NCBI GenBank assembly: GCA_013200995.1
Contig: CP053688.1
Coordinates: forward strand, 2,666,001-2,730,000
DNA from: Arthrobacter citreus
Lineage (GTDB): Bacteria > Bacillota > Bacilli > Bacillales > Bacillaceae_G
DNA: 64,000 nucleotides
Direction of reading: 5' to 3'
The translations under genes were made by a program, and so were the position numbers. Positions 36,001-43,171 of this stretch are shown one piece after another. Each line of letters opens with the position of its first letter. Positions within the stretch are counted from its first letter, which is position 1. The notes below the pieces were generated by a model. That model saw only the letters and a program-made list of their open reading frames with translations, had not been told where the DNA came from and did not search any database.

Positions 36001-36356
36001 ATAATTTCTTCATTACTTAAATTCATTGCATCTTTTATGACTGTCGGAACATTTACAGAAATATTTCCATTTTCAAGTTTTACCTTTGACAAATAGAATC
36101 CTGAATTAAACGATCCGTAACTATCATAATTACTTGTCCCGCTTAAAAATCGGTCAAGAACCTTTGCATAACTTTCCCCTTCATAAAAAGGAACTTTAAC
36201 TGGTTGACGAATTAATCCCGCACCCAAAGTATTTGCCTCAACTGACATCGTCACATAGCCAATTGGACTATCTGCATGAACCGATACAGATTTCGTTGGA
36301 ATTGTAATTGAAAAAACTAATAAAACTGCTAATAATAATCCTAATATTCTTTTCAT
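33066..36356 (-). CDS. Secreted DUF4430 plus alpha-toroid repeat protein, first gene of the cobalamin operon
   Basis: This 1096-residue exported protein has a signal peptide to about residue 29. DUF4430 follows (about 45-170: VPFYEGESYAKVLDRFL, MSGWMYAVNNEFPNVGASDK and a DGD-W motif). Next come a helical linker, a squalene-cyclase/transcobalamin-like alpha-toroid (about 265-560: DPDITSMALQALAPY, KADGGFTAFGSTSSESISQV), six helical repeats of about 65 residues (INALPTTITLSDEAAIASAR type) and a C-terminal Ig-like module. An alpha toroid joined to this beta domain is the architecture of mammalian transcobalamin/intrinsic factor, in reversed order. It lies directly behind a cobalamin riboswitch, so capture of B12 at the wall is the inferred role. 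Confidence 0.85.
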   Translation of the reverse strand: MKRILGLLLAVLLVFSITIPTKSVSVHADSPIGYVTMSVEANTLGAGLIRQPVKVPFYEGESYAKVLDRFLSGTSNYDSYGSFNSGFYLSKVKLENGNISVNVPTVIKDAMNLSNEEIIANGAQKTGYLGEFDYYNMSGWMYAVNNEFPNVGASDKFPKDGDVCRWQFTLYGYGSDLGQDNSSFGGDKALYTPSNKDSLLKKVAEVNSAPNKDALLAKASIRTAYDQANTTLSNLTVDQSTVNTALTTLNDALNNVDISTQLNDSLGYILTKVPNPSFGTGSGEWSVLSLARGNYNVPDQYFVNYYNRIVDTVKSANGVLSTSKNTEYARLILALSALGKDSTDVGGYNLLTPLADYDKTVSQGINGGIFALIAFDSNNYQIPTIADSTKQATREKYVNYILSKEVKKGTDQAGGFALFGTTPDPDITSMALQALAPYQSIPEVNAAINRAVKAISTIQKADGGFTAFGSTSSESISQVIVALTAVGVNPATDSRFVKVDGNLVTALLKFYVNGGGFKHVLTGNVDGMATDQATYALVSYDRFLKGENSLYNMTDAPVTLVTNQINALPTKITISNELEIAKARTAYEGLTAAQQGLLPSAVLVKLVAAESEITSLKEEAVLVDSVINKINELPASITLSDETAVVSAREAYDGLTQAQKEKVSETVLNKLVSAESEISSLKDAASLIDSVIVKINALPTTISLEDEAAVVSAREAYDGLTQAQKEKVMETVLGKLVAAESEIKSLKNEASLIDSVVNKINALPTTITLSDEAAIASAREAYNGLTLVQKGKVSTTVLNKLVAAENKIIVLKDQIKADAVKNKINGLPSQIKLANESAVIAARKEYNALTTAQKNLVTSTVLNKLVLAEKTIVNLKNAAKATKDKIAALPTTSQVRLTSESAIKSARAAYNSLDSSQKSLVGSITRLTSAESRLAVIKADKTLPTIKGISNNAYYRTKKTIQISDNIGLLNVKLTFNGKSYTYYSGKVFAASGKYNIIATDLKGNKRSIVFYIDNKAPLKPAVKSIKSSTTKVTGKAESNSTVYIYRGSKRIGSAKVSSSGTYSVKISKQKKRTKLTVYVVDRAGNKGAKTTVTVK

Positions 36357-36472
36357 TTAAACGCGTCCTTTCTTTCATTTCTAAAAATCTATCTTTCTAA
36401 TAAACTCAAATTCTTCCTCCCTTATTTTGCTTGATTTTCCGGTGTCTTTTAAAGACAAAAATTCTTCATTGC

Positions 36473-36610
36473 CAATAAAGAAAACTCGCCAAATATGGCG
36501 AGTCTTTAGGCGAAGATAGAGGCTTAAGTTGCACTTATATATAGAAATTAAAATTGGCAACCACGTCGACTTTTCCTCTCCGCTGCCAATCTATACATTC
36601 TTAATGTGCA
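36473..36610 (-). repeat. Structured repeat element, copy 2, between riboswitch and first gene
   Basis: This is about 138 bp related to 26148-26275 in the same orientation. It is 12-18 bp longer because of an extra CCAAATATGG segment that completes the GACTCGCC/GGCGAGTC hairpin. ATTGGCA and TGCCAAT form a long-range stem, with the conserved ACGTCG inside. It starts right after the riboswitch terminator on the minus strand and lies in the leader of the 1096-residue gene. Confidence 0.75.
36484..36512 (-). terminator. Second leader hairpin, possible attenuator
   Basis: On the minus strand GACTCGCC-ATATTT-GGCGAGTT is followed by TTCTTTATT. It lies between the riboswitch terminator and the start codon at 36356, so it could attenuate or end a short leader RNA. 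Confidence 0.6.
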
Positions 36611-36641
36611 AAAAAAAAGCCCTGCCTTATTTGGCAGGACT
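36610..36641 (-). terminator. Expression-platform terminator of the cobalamin riboswitch
   Basis: On the minus strand GTCCTGCC-AAATAA-GGCAGGGC is followed by nine T residues, about 125 nt downstream of the aptamer. It is the natural off-switch when cobalamin is bound. Confidence 0.85.
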
Positions 36642-36765
36642 CATAGTTATCCAAAAATTAAACTGTTCCAACAGCATACTAAAAATGCGCGTCACAGCGC
36701 TCTTATACGGCTTTCGCATAAGAACAGAATTTTTCTGATAACAAAACTTCCCTCACCGAAAGACT

Positions 36766-36940
36766 TGTAACATGCAAATGGCAGGTCTCCTGACTTAAAG
36801 CTTCAAGCCTACTCCATTCATCTTCCCAGTTTCCCAGTGATTAACGTGCAATCGCACTTGAATGTTTCGTAGCTTCTTACAGTAGATGTGAGCTGTTTTG
36901 GTTTTTCACCAAATTCCCTATTAATGCAAACTGCAACCAT
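36766..36940 (-). ncRNA. Cobalamin (AdoCbl-type) riboswitch aptamer
   Basis: On the minus strand the conserved blocks appear in order: AGGGAATTTGGTGAAAAACC, ACAGC, CTACTGTAA, CACTGGGAAACTGGGAAG, then AAGTCAGGAGACCTGCC as the B12 box. This is the classical cobalamin riboswitch. It is followed by a terminator at 36610-36641, so cobalamin should repress transcription of the downstream uptake operon (36356 down to 26334). Confidence 0.95.
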
Positions 36941-37046
36941 ATACTGTCTTCATTTTAACAAATGGTTTAACACTGTACAAATTAATTTTTAATTTTTCTA
37001 AATTGTTCTCTATTTTTTCTGTTAAATTAAAATGTATATTTTGAAT

Positions 37047-37090
37047 AAAAAAAAGAGGTTGTCCAATTAGACACCCTTAGGAACTCTTAT
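37047..37090 (-). repeat. Terminator-like dispersed repeat, copy A
   Basis: GGTTGTCCAATTAGACACC forms a hairpin. It has eight T residues downstream on the minus strand and is followed on the plus side by TTAGGAACTCTTAT. A related copy lies at 47067-47107. This one may terminate the 37172-38257 gene, 95 nt away. Confidence 0.55.
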
Positions 37091-37171
37091 ATTAATATCG
37101 CTAACTTTGTAATGTTTAAGTTATTCTAATGATTTTTGGAGGTTTCGTTAAATTACTTAGAAAGTTAATTT

Positions 37172-38257
37172 TCAATCTAATTCCTTGATATATTCTTCTC
37201 TTTCTTTAAAAGCTTGTTTTACGATTTCTTTCGATACCCCATCTGGAATATGAAAGGAAATTGAATTCATATAGTCCTCTAGATATTTATTATCTAAAGA
37301 AAAAATTGTAACATTATAAACGTCAAGTTTGGCACTCGTTAAAAATTGGAGTAACTGATAAACCTTATCTACATCGTCTATATCACCTTTTAGTTGAATG
37401 TCAAAAATTTTATAATCATCTGACTCGAAAGCTAAATCAAGATTCTGATTGAAAACTGGCATTTGTTTTGTATTCAAATAGTCATAACCAAGACTTCTTA
37501 ACCCACCTTCAAAATCCTTGAAAAGTGCCGATTCTTCAACATAGTAAGAGTATTGAGCAAAATTTGTTATATTCGGCGGTTCATAAGGTGTTGAGCTTTC
37601 ACGCTTAAAATCAGACATCGAATAAATAGAATGTACATTGTCTATATCAAAAGTTATTCTTTTATTTACATCATTTGTATAGCTCATACTAATTTCTTTC
37701 ACATCTAATGGCTTGTAAACATCGCTAAACTCTTGAAATTTTTTAAGCACTTCATAAATTGAATTCATTTTTTCAGTATCAAATAAATTTTTAACATTTG
37801 CACTCACAACATTTACTTTTAAATGTTGTATAACATTTCCATTATCAACATAATCAAACGATTCCATATCATTTTCACTTTTAAATTCGATTGACTTTAC
37901 TTTGGCTCGATTAAGAATTGCTGAATTCGATTGTTCAAAAGCCTTTTTCATTTCAAATGTTTTAGATTGGATGTCATAGTCATCTCCAATAATTTTTGTA
38001 AAAAACATCCCCTTAATGTAAATGTTAAAAGTGAGCTTATTTCCCGTTTTCTTTCTAACTTTAAAATTGGTATCACCCATGTTCCCTTCGTTTATGTTTG
38101 GTTTTTCCAAAACATCTACTTCGAAACCGTATTTGTCTTTAATATATTTTTGTGCTTTTACATCGATCTTTCCTGCCCCAACACATGCAGTCATTAAGAA
38201 CATCGAAACGAAAATTAGCATTGTACAAATTGATAGTTTAATAGCTTTTATATTCAA
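37172..38257 (-). CDS. Lipoprotein of unknown function
   Basis: This lipoprotein of about 361 residues has lipobox LMTAC in the signal peptide. The mature part has repeated alpha/beta patterns (DKYGFEVDVLEKPN near the N-terminus resembles the DUF1672/YfjS-type small lipoproteins of Bacillus, but I cannot assign it). The TTG at 38257, preceded by AGCAGG, gives a normal 25-residue signal peptide. The longer reading from 38284 has no ribosome binding site. It is monocistronic and unrelated by context to the cobalamin operon. Confidence 0.6.
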   Translation of the reverse strand: MNIKAIKLSICTMLIFVSMFLMTACVGAGKIDVKAQKYIKDKYGFEVDVLEKPNINEGNMGDTNFKVRKKTGNKLTFNIYIKGMFFTKIIGDDYDIQSKTFEMKKAFEQSNSAILNRAKVKSIEFKSENDMESFDYVDNGNVIQHLKVNVVSANVKNLFDTEKMNSIYEVLKKFQEFSDVYKPLDVKEISMSYTNDVNKRITFDIDNVHSIYSMSDFKRESSTPYEPPNITNFAQYSYYVEESALFKDFEGGLRSLGYDYLNTKQMPVFNQNLDLAFESDDYKIFDIQLKGDIDDVDKVYQLLQFLTSAKLDVYNVTIFSLDNKYLEDYMNSISFHIPDGVSKEIVKQAFKEREEYIKELD

Positions 38258-38381
38258 AAAAATTACCTGCTTTCTAGACACCAAAATCCTTATTTTTCAA
38301 TTAGAAAACTCCTAAAAATTCATTACTGACCAATTAACTTTACCATATTTTGGAATTCATTTCGTTATATTTTAAAACTCC

Positions 38382-38455
38382 TTATTCAACTAATCTTCAA
38401 TTTAGTTGCACAAGAAATTCTACAAACTGCTTTAACAGAGCTATCAATAAAAAAG
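38382..38455. repeat. Dispersed 73-bp repeat, copy 1
   Basis: TTATTCAACTAATCTTC, then ATTTAGTTGCACAAGAAAT and CTTTAACAGAG, match 52383-52455 with scattered differences. Both copies abut the terminator of a minus-strand gene. Confidence 0.55.
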
Positions 38456-38480
38456 AACCCTAAATATTATGGGTTCTTTT
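38449..38480 (-). terminator. Terminator of the 38487 gene
   Basis: On the minus strand AAAAGAACCC pairs with GGGTTCTTTT and continues in a T-run. Confidence 0.85.
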
Positions 38481-38486
38481 ACTCTT

Positions 38487-38681
38487 CTATCTCCGCTGTT
38501 TCGATCCACTCACATAAAGAATAATAATGGCAAAAAGAAACATTCCACAAACAATAAATGGCATTAAGCCTGAATTATAAACCATATATATTCGAATATG
38601 ACGAACCGCGTTTACAATAATAAAAATCACCATGCATATCCACAATATTGCAATGAGAGCCATATTTTTATTTCTCCGCAT
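38487..38681 (-). CDS. Small two-pass membrane protein, unknown function
   Basis: This 64-residue protein begins MRRNKNMALIAILW and has two hydrophobic segments (about 6-24 and 36-56) with a basic C-terminus (GSKQRR). The ATG at 38681 is chosen because GGAAGGGG lies 9 nt upstream. The longer reading to 38807 adds 42 residues without a ribosome binding site. The 390-bp gap up to 39072 shows no further gene. Confidence 0.55.
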   Translation of the reverse strand: MRRNKNMALIAILWICMVIFIIVNAVRHIRIYMVYNSGLMPFIVCGMFLFAIIILYVSGSKQRR

Positions 38682-39072
38682 AAACATCAGCCCCTTCCAA
38701 AGAACAACTCCTAAAATACTGTTTATTTTATTATATAGTCGACATAGTGAATCAATGACCAATCGTTTATTTGTGTGTGTAAAAGTTATAGACTCATTGG
38801 AGGTCATGAGTTAGAAAAATAGTGATTTGCTGATTTTTTTTAACCCCTAAGCGGTTCATGCGTTACTAAATTAGCTAAATCACCATAATTTTTTACTCAT
38901 AAAACCTCGTGCCGCCTCCCTTACAAAAAAAAATGTTTCTAAATTATGAAATTTCATCTTACTACCTATCTCTTTTTTGTATTCACAACAAAAATATATT
39001 AAGATATTTTTAAGTCTTTAATCTCTTCTACATTAAATAGTAAAAATATTCAATTTAAGGAGTTTCCAAAAT

Positions 39073-39315
39073 ATGAGTATGCCATTTGAATTTAATTTTT
39101 TAATTGTAACGAATGAAAAAGCGATCAGAAAAGAAAATAATACATTCTCTTTAGAACTTAATGGATACCACTTGTTTCCTATTGATACACCAATCAATGT
39201 GACCAGAAAGAATGATGAAAAGCCTTTTGGTATTGCTGTTATAAGGAAGATTGAATGGAAAAGTGAGAGTACATATATGGAATATGAATTAAAAGCAATT
39301 GATACGGTTAATTAA
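39073..39315 (+). CDS. DUF2584 family protein
   Basis: This 80-residue protein opens MSMPFEFNFLIVTNEKA and continues ELNGYHLFPIDTPINVTR and GIAVIRKIEWKSE, matching the short Bacillus DUF2584 family of unknown function. The start is supported by AAGGAG 9 nt upstream. It ends at a bidirectional terminator shared with the convergent GDSL gene. Confidence 0.8.
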   Translation: MSMPFEFNFLIVTNEKAIRKENNTFSLELNGYHLFPIDTPINVTRKNDEKPFGIAVIRKIEWKSESTYMEYELKAIDTVN

Positions 39316-39320
39316 AAAAT

Positions 39321-39353
39321 AAAACGGATAGCTAAGACTGCTATCCGTTTTAT
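39321..39353. terminator. Bidirectional terminator
   Basis: AAACGGATAGC and GCTATCCGTTT form a perfect stem with T-runs on both strands, between two convergent genes. Confidence 0.9.
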
Positions 39354-39361
39354 TGGTGTTT

Positions 39362-39946
39362 TTATATCTCTTTAATTGTTTGATATGCCTGTTTTGCTAA
39401 AGCAATATGACCAAGTTCATTTGGATGTACTCCGTCAGTTCCTTCGAAAAACTCAGTCTTCAATTGTTGATGATGTTGAAACGGAATTCGAAAATCAATT
39501 AAATTAAATTGATTTATTTCAACCATTTGCTCAATTCGTTCGGCTAACTCTTTTGCTTTTAAAACAAATGTTTCAAAGCCATTAATCGGTTCCCATACTT
39601 CTTTGTGATTGATATTTTCTAAATGAATTGGTGGATGGATTGCTATTATAGGTTGAATATTGTTGTGTATAGCTTGTTTGACCATTGAATAAATGTTTGA
39701 CAGTAAATAGTTTAAATCAACATTCCACCATAGATCATTTCCTCCAGCGCAAATAATTACATGTGATGGATTATTTAATACAACATCATGGTAGAATCGC
39801 GACAGCATTCCAGTGCTTGTATCTCCTGAAATCCCTTTATTAATAATCTCGACTGATAATTCGTTTTGAAGTACAGCTGGCCATGCATTAACTTTTGCTA
39901 TCCCTAAACCTTCTGTAAGACTATCACCTAGACAAATAATCTTCAT
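39362..39946 (-). CDS. SGNH/GDSL-family hydrolase
   Basis: This 194-residue esterase/lipase of the SGNH clan has all four blocks: nucleophile serine in ICLGDSLTEG, glycine in INKGISGDTS, asparagine in CAGGNDLWW, and the Asp-His pair in EGTDGVHPNELGH. There is no signal peptide, so it acts in the cytosol. It follows the SSS symporter gene by 4 nt. A co-imported ester or O-acyl compound is therefore a plausible substrate, but this is inference. Confidence 0.9.
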   Translation of the reverse strand: MKIICLGDSLTEGLGIAKVNAWPAVLQNELSVEIINKGISGDTSTGMLSRFYHDVVLNNPSHVIICAGGNDLWWNVDLNYLLSNIYSMVKQAIHNNIQPIIAIHPPIHLENINHKEVWEPINGFETFVLKAKELAERIEQMVEINQFNLIDFRIPFQHHQQLKTEFFEGTDGVHPNELGHIALAKQAYQTIKEI

Positions 39947-39950
39947 AAGC

Positions 39951-41426
39951 TCACCATTGTTCCTTGATTGCTTTTTGACCTACTCGTGGTCTTACTTTTA
40001 CTAAATATGTAATTCCACTCACACCAAACATAAAGATGATATTAATCGTAAATGCAATAAACCCTGGATCTAAATCTTTTAAAAATTGAGGTGCATGAGG
40101 GAATAATGTACCGAAACTCGTATTTTCAATCGTTACGTATGCTACTGTAATTAATCCGGATAGTATTCCCGCTACTGCTCCAGTTTTTGTAACCGGATTA
40201 CGTTTTAAGAACGTTACAATTAAGGCAGGGAATAATTGTAAGACGAAACTATATGCCATTAATAATAGAGATAGCATTGTTTTTCCACCATAAAACGTAA
40301 AGAGTAAAGCGATTAAAGCGATGATTGGCACTAAGATTCTAGTAAGTCCAGCTAACTTCGCTTCACTTGTATCTGGTTTAATTGCTTTAAATATATTTTT
40401 TGAAAGTAATGTTGAAGCCGTTAATAATAACAATGAGCTTGGAACTAATGCTGCTAGTAAACCTGCTGAACCAATTACACCAATAAACCAAGGTGGGAGT
40501 GTTGCTTTAGCAATTGAAAATAAAACTAGATCAGTTCGTCCTCCTTGAATATGTGGCATTTGTAAAAGTGCAGTAAAACCGATAAAAAGGATGAATACCA
40601 TCAGAATTTGATAAAGTGGAATCAGTGCTGCATTTTTTCGTAATGTTTTTGAATCTTTTGATGATAAACTCGCTCCAAAAACATGGGGCCACATGTATTG
40701 ACCAAGCGCAATAATTAAGCAAACTGATACATACCAAGAAATACTATAACCAGACTTAGGTAGTAGTAAAAATCCAGGTTTAGCAGCATCTAATGTTTTA
40801 AACATCGGTTCAACGCCACCATAAAAATGGACTGGCAAATAAATTCCTAAAACTAAAATCGTTATGAGCATCAAAATATCTTTTAGTATCGCCGTAAATG
40901 CTGAACCATGTATTCCTGATATATATACAAAGATTGTCACGACAATAACGCCAATCCACACTGCTAAATTCGGTGAAATGGCACCGTATGAAGCTTCGGA
41001 TACAATAATTTTTATACCATTTAATTGGAGAACCATATATGGAATAATGGAAACGACCCCAACGATTGCAACAAGTAGACCTAAAGATTTACTATTATAT
41101 TTTTTAACAAAGAAATCGGGCTGTGTTAATAAATTATGTTTTTTCGCATAACGCCAAATATGGGGTAAGATCCAAAATGGAATAATATAAGTAACAGCAC
41201 AGAAAATATAGATTACTGGTCCGCCCATTGAATAAGATGCACCACTTGCTCCTAAGAAAATAAATGTAGTGAACATTTCACCAGCCATTAGAACGAACAT
41301 GACAATACTACCAAAATTACGATCTCCAACTACCCAAGATTCCAACTTCATTTCTCTTCCTCTTCGGGCACGTATTCCTAAAAAAAGTGCTACTAGAAAC
41401 GTAATTCCAATTAATAGAATGCTCAT
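39951..41426 (-). CDS. Sodium:solute symporter (SSS family)
   Basis: This 491-residue membrane protein with about 13 hydrophobic segments has the SSS fold, including GAAGSSASY-like FIFLGASGASYSMGG, the WILPHIWRYAKKHNLLTQPD loop and the GLLAALVPSSLLLLTAST region. It overlaps a DUF3311 gene by 4 nt. DUF3311 proteins commonly partner SSS transporters in Bacillus. The divergent sigma-54 activator and the nearby Rieske operon suggest a quaternary amine or organic acid as substrate. Confidence 0.85.
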   Translation of the reverse strand: MSILLIGITFLVALFLGIRARRGREMKLESWVVGDRNFGSIVMFVLMAGEMFTTFIFLGASGASYSMGGPVIYIFCAVTYIIPFWILPHIWRYAKKHNLLTQPDFFVKKYNSKSLGLLVAIVGVVSIIPYMVLQLNGIKIIVSEASYGAISPNLAVWIGVIVVTIFVYISGIHGSAFTAILKDILMLITILVLGIYLPVHFYGGVEPMFKTLDAAKPGFLLLPKSGYSISWYVSVCLIIALGQYMWPHVFGASLSSKDSKTLRKNAALIPLYQILMVFILFIGFTALLQMPHIQGGRTDLVLFSIAKATLPPWFIGVIGSAGLLAALVPSSLLLLTASTLLSKNIFKAIKPDTSEAKLAGLTRILVPIIALIALLFTFYGGKTMLSLLLMAYSFVLQLFPALIVTFLKRNPVTKTGAVAGILSGLITVAYVTIENTSFGTLFPHAPQFLKDLDPGFIAFTINIIFMFGVSGITYLVKVRPRVGQKAIKEQW

Positions 41427-41611
41427 TGATTTTCCTCCTGTTTCTCTAATATCGCATTGCTAATAAATAGGCAGATAGAAGTGATGACTAACCAACTCGC
41501 AGACCAAAATACAATAAATGGTAATCCTAAAATGTATGGCTCCACACGATTTACAATCGTTAATGACCCTATGAAAGCAAAAATAGTTAAAAAAATGGCA
41601 AATAATTTCAT
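41423..41611 (-). CDS. DUF3311 small membrane subunit
   Basis: This 62-residue protein has two membrane segments and the conserved NRVEPYILGLPFIVFW stretch of the DUF3311 family. It lies immediately before an SSS symporter gene and overlaps it by 4 nt, as is typical. It is probably an accessory subunit needed for assembly or activity. The start has GGGGG 8 nt upstream. It heads an operon divergent from the sigma-54 activator. Confidence 0.85.
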   Translation of the reverse strand: MKLFAIFLTIFAFIGSLTIVNRVEPYILGLPFIVFWSASWLVITSICLFISNAILEKQEENQ

Positions 41612-41720
41612 CCTATTTCCCCCTTACCCTCAAATAGTTGATTATTTTTAAAATTCTGCAAATAATTTGTAGACTTATGTTAAACTCTTTTTGTAAAATA
41701 GTAAAATATTAACCTTTAAT

Positions 41721-41734
41721 TGTAAGCGCTTAAA
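41721..41734. promoter_or_regulatory. Possible CcpA cre site
   Basis: TGTAAGCGCTTAAA is close to the cre consensus TGWAANCGNTNWCA and lies 15 nt before the start codon of the sigma-54 activator. It could provide carbon catabolite repression. The last two consensus positions are only half matched. Confidence 0.35.
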
Positions 41735-41748
41735 AAGGAGCATACATT

Positions 41749-43110
41749 ATGAACAGTTATTCTAATCTTACAGATATACTAGAATTCGATAAAGAAGTAT
41801 TATTAAACATTTTAAACTATTCTTCTGATGAAATTTATATTTTAAACCGAAATCTTGAAATCATTTATGTTAATAAAATGTGTGAACAACATTATGGTTT
41901 ACGTCAAAACGAAATTATAGGAAAACATAATGATATTTTTTTAGAAAAAGGATATTGGACCCCTTCAATTATTCCAATTGTTTTGGAGAAAAATAACACA
42001 GTCACAATTAATCAAACAACTCATACTGGTAAAGAACTTGTCACGACAGCTATTCCAATCTTCAATCCTATTAGTAAAAACTTGGATTTCATTTTTATTA
42101 CTTCTCGCGAAAAAAATTATATTTCTATTATTCATAATAGCACTCATGAACTTAGTTCGAGTGAACATTTGCATTCTAATGGATTTATAACATGTGATGA
42201 CGCAATGACAAATATCATTGATTTTAGTAAAAAAATAGCCCCTGTTGATACAAATATTTTAATTCAAGGTGAATCTGGAACAGGAAAAGGAGTTCTCGCA
42301 AAATATATCCATGATTTAAGCAACCGGAAAAACGGTCCTTTTCTTGCTATCAACTGTGCAGCAATCCCAGAAGAGCTATTAGAATCAGAACTATTCGGTT
42401 ATGCTACTGGTGCGTTTACAGGTGCTTTAAAAAATGGAAAAATTGGCTTGCTCGAAACTGCAAATAAAGGAACAATTTTCTTAGACGAAATCGGTGAAAT
42501 ATCCTTAAAATTTCAAGCAAAATTGCTCCAAGTACTACAAGATCGTAGCTTCTTTTCAGTAGGCGGTCGAGAATTAAAAAGGGCTGACGTTCGTATTATT
42601 ACTGCGACGAACCGTAATCTATTGGAAATGGTAAAATCAAAGCAATTTAGAGAAGATCTATTTTATCGTTTAAATGTAATTGATATTCAAATTCCCCCAC
42701 TTAGAAAAAGAAAAAAAGATATTCCTTTACTAGCCGATCATTTTTTAACTAAGTTCAATCATAAATACAAAGTTAGTCGATCATTTTCATCAAATGTAAA
42801 AAGCGCTTTTGAAGTATTTCAATGGCCAGGAAATATTAGGCAGCTTGAAAATATAATTGAGAGACTTGTTATTACTAGCGATTCAGTCATTCGATTGCCT
42901 GACCTACCATCTCAATTAATTCCTGATGATCAATCTATCTCAATCTATGAGGAGAATTCATTAGACAATATTTTAGAAGAAACAGAGAAAAAAATGATTA
43001 TCGAATCTTATAAAATTCATAAGAGTTCTCGAAAAGTTGCCAAGGATCTTGGATTAAGTCAAACAAAAGCAAATAAATTAATTAGAAGATATTGTAAAAA
43101 TGATGATTAA
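41749..43110 (+). CDS. Sigma-54-dependent activator (PAS, AAA+, Fis-type HTH)
   Basis: This 453-residue bacterial enhancer-binding protein has an N-terminal PAS-like sensor (about 18-115). The AAA+ domain (about 150-380) has Walker A GESGTGKG, the sigma-54 contact loop GAFTGA, Walker B GTIFLDEIGE and an R-finger region. A C-terminal Fis-type HTH follows (SSRKVAKDLGLSQTKANKLI). It lies between the DUF3311/SSS/GDSL and the Rieske/ALDH/D-malate dehydrogenase operons. The latter has a -24/-12 promoter, so it is the likely target. No phosphorylation receiver is present; the PAS domain probably senses the substrate. Confidence 0.92.
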   Translation: MNSYSNLTDILEFDKEVLLNILNYSSDEIYILNRNLEIIYVNKMCEQHYGLRQNEIIGKHNDIFLEKGYWTPSIIPIVLEKNNTVTINQTTHTGKELVTTAIPIFNPISKNLDFIFITSREKNYISIIHNSTHELSSSEHLHSNGFITCDDAMTNIIDFSKKIAPVDTNILIQGESGTGKGVLAKYIHDLSNRKNGPFLAINCAAIPEELLESELFGYATGAFTGALKNGKIGLLETANKGTIFLDEIGEISLKFQAKLLQVLQDRSFFSVGGRELKRADVRIITATNRNLLEMVKSKQFREDLFYRLNVIDIQIPPLRKRKKDIPLLADHFLTKFNHKYKVSRSFSSNVKSAFEVFQWPGNIRQLENIIERLVITSDSVIRLPDLPSQLIPDDQSISIYEENSLDNILEETEKKMIIESYKIHKSSRKVAKDLGLSQTKANKLIRRYCKNDD

Positions 43111-43151
43111 ATCAAAAGGGAGATACTCCAGAAGTATTTCCCTTTTGATTA
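43109..43151. terminator. Bidirectional terminator
   Basis: AATCAAAAGGGA pairs with TCCCTTTTGATT, with an inner TACT/AGTA pair and T-runs on both strands, between the convergent activator and dehydrogenase genes. Confidence 0.85.
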
Positions 43152-43171
43152 TTAGGTATCAATTCTTTTCG

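Noticed and set aside
36484..36610. Plus-strand stretch GGCGAAGATAGAGG resembling the start of a lysine riboswitch
   Set aside because: The other conserved lysine-riboswitch blocks are missing, and no plus-strand gene lies downstream. The element is better read on the minus strand.
40321..41463. Several ORFs antisense to the SSS symporter
   Set aside because: They mirror a well-supported membrane protein gene and lack ribosome binding sites.
41612..41748. Sigma-54 promoter for the DUF3311/SSS operon
   Set aside because: TTTGCA is present on the minus strand but no GG lies 10 nt upstream of the GC, so the -24 element is missing.
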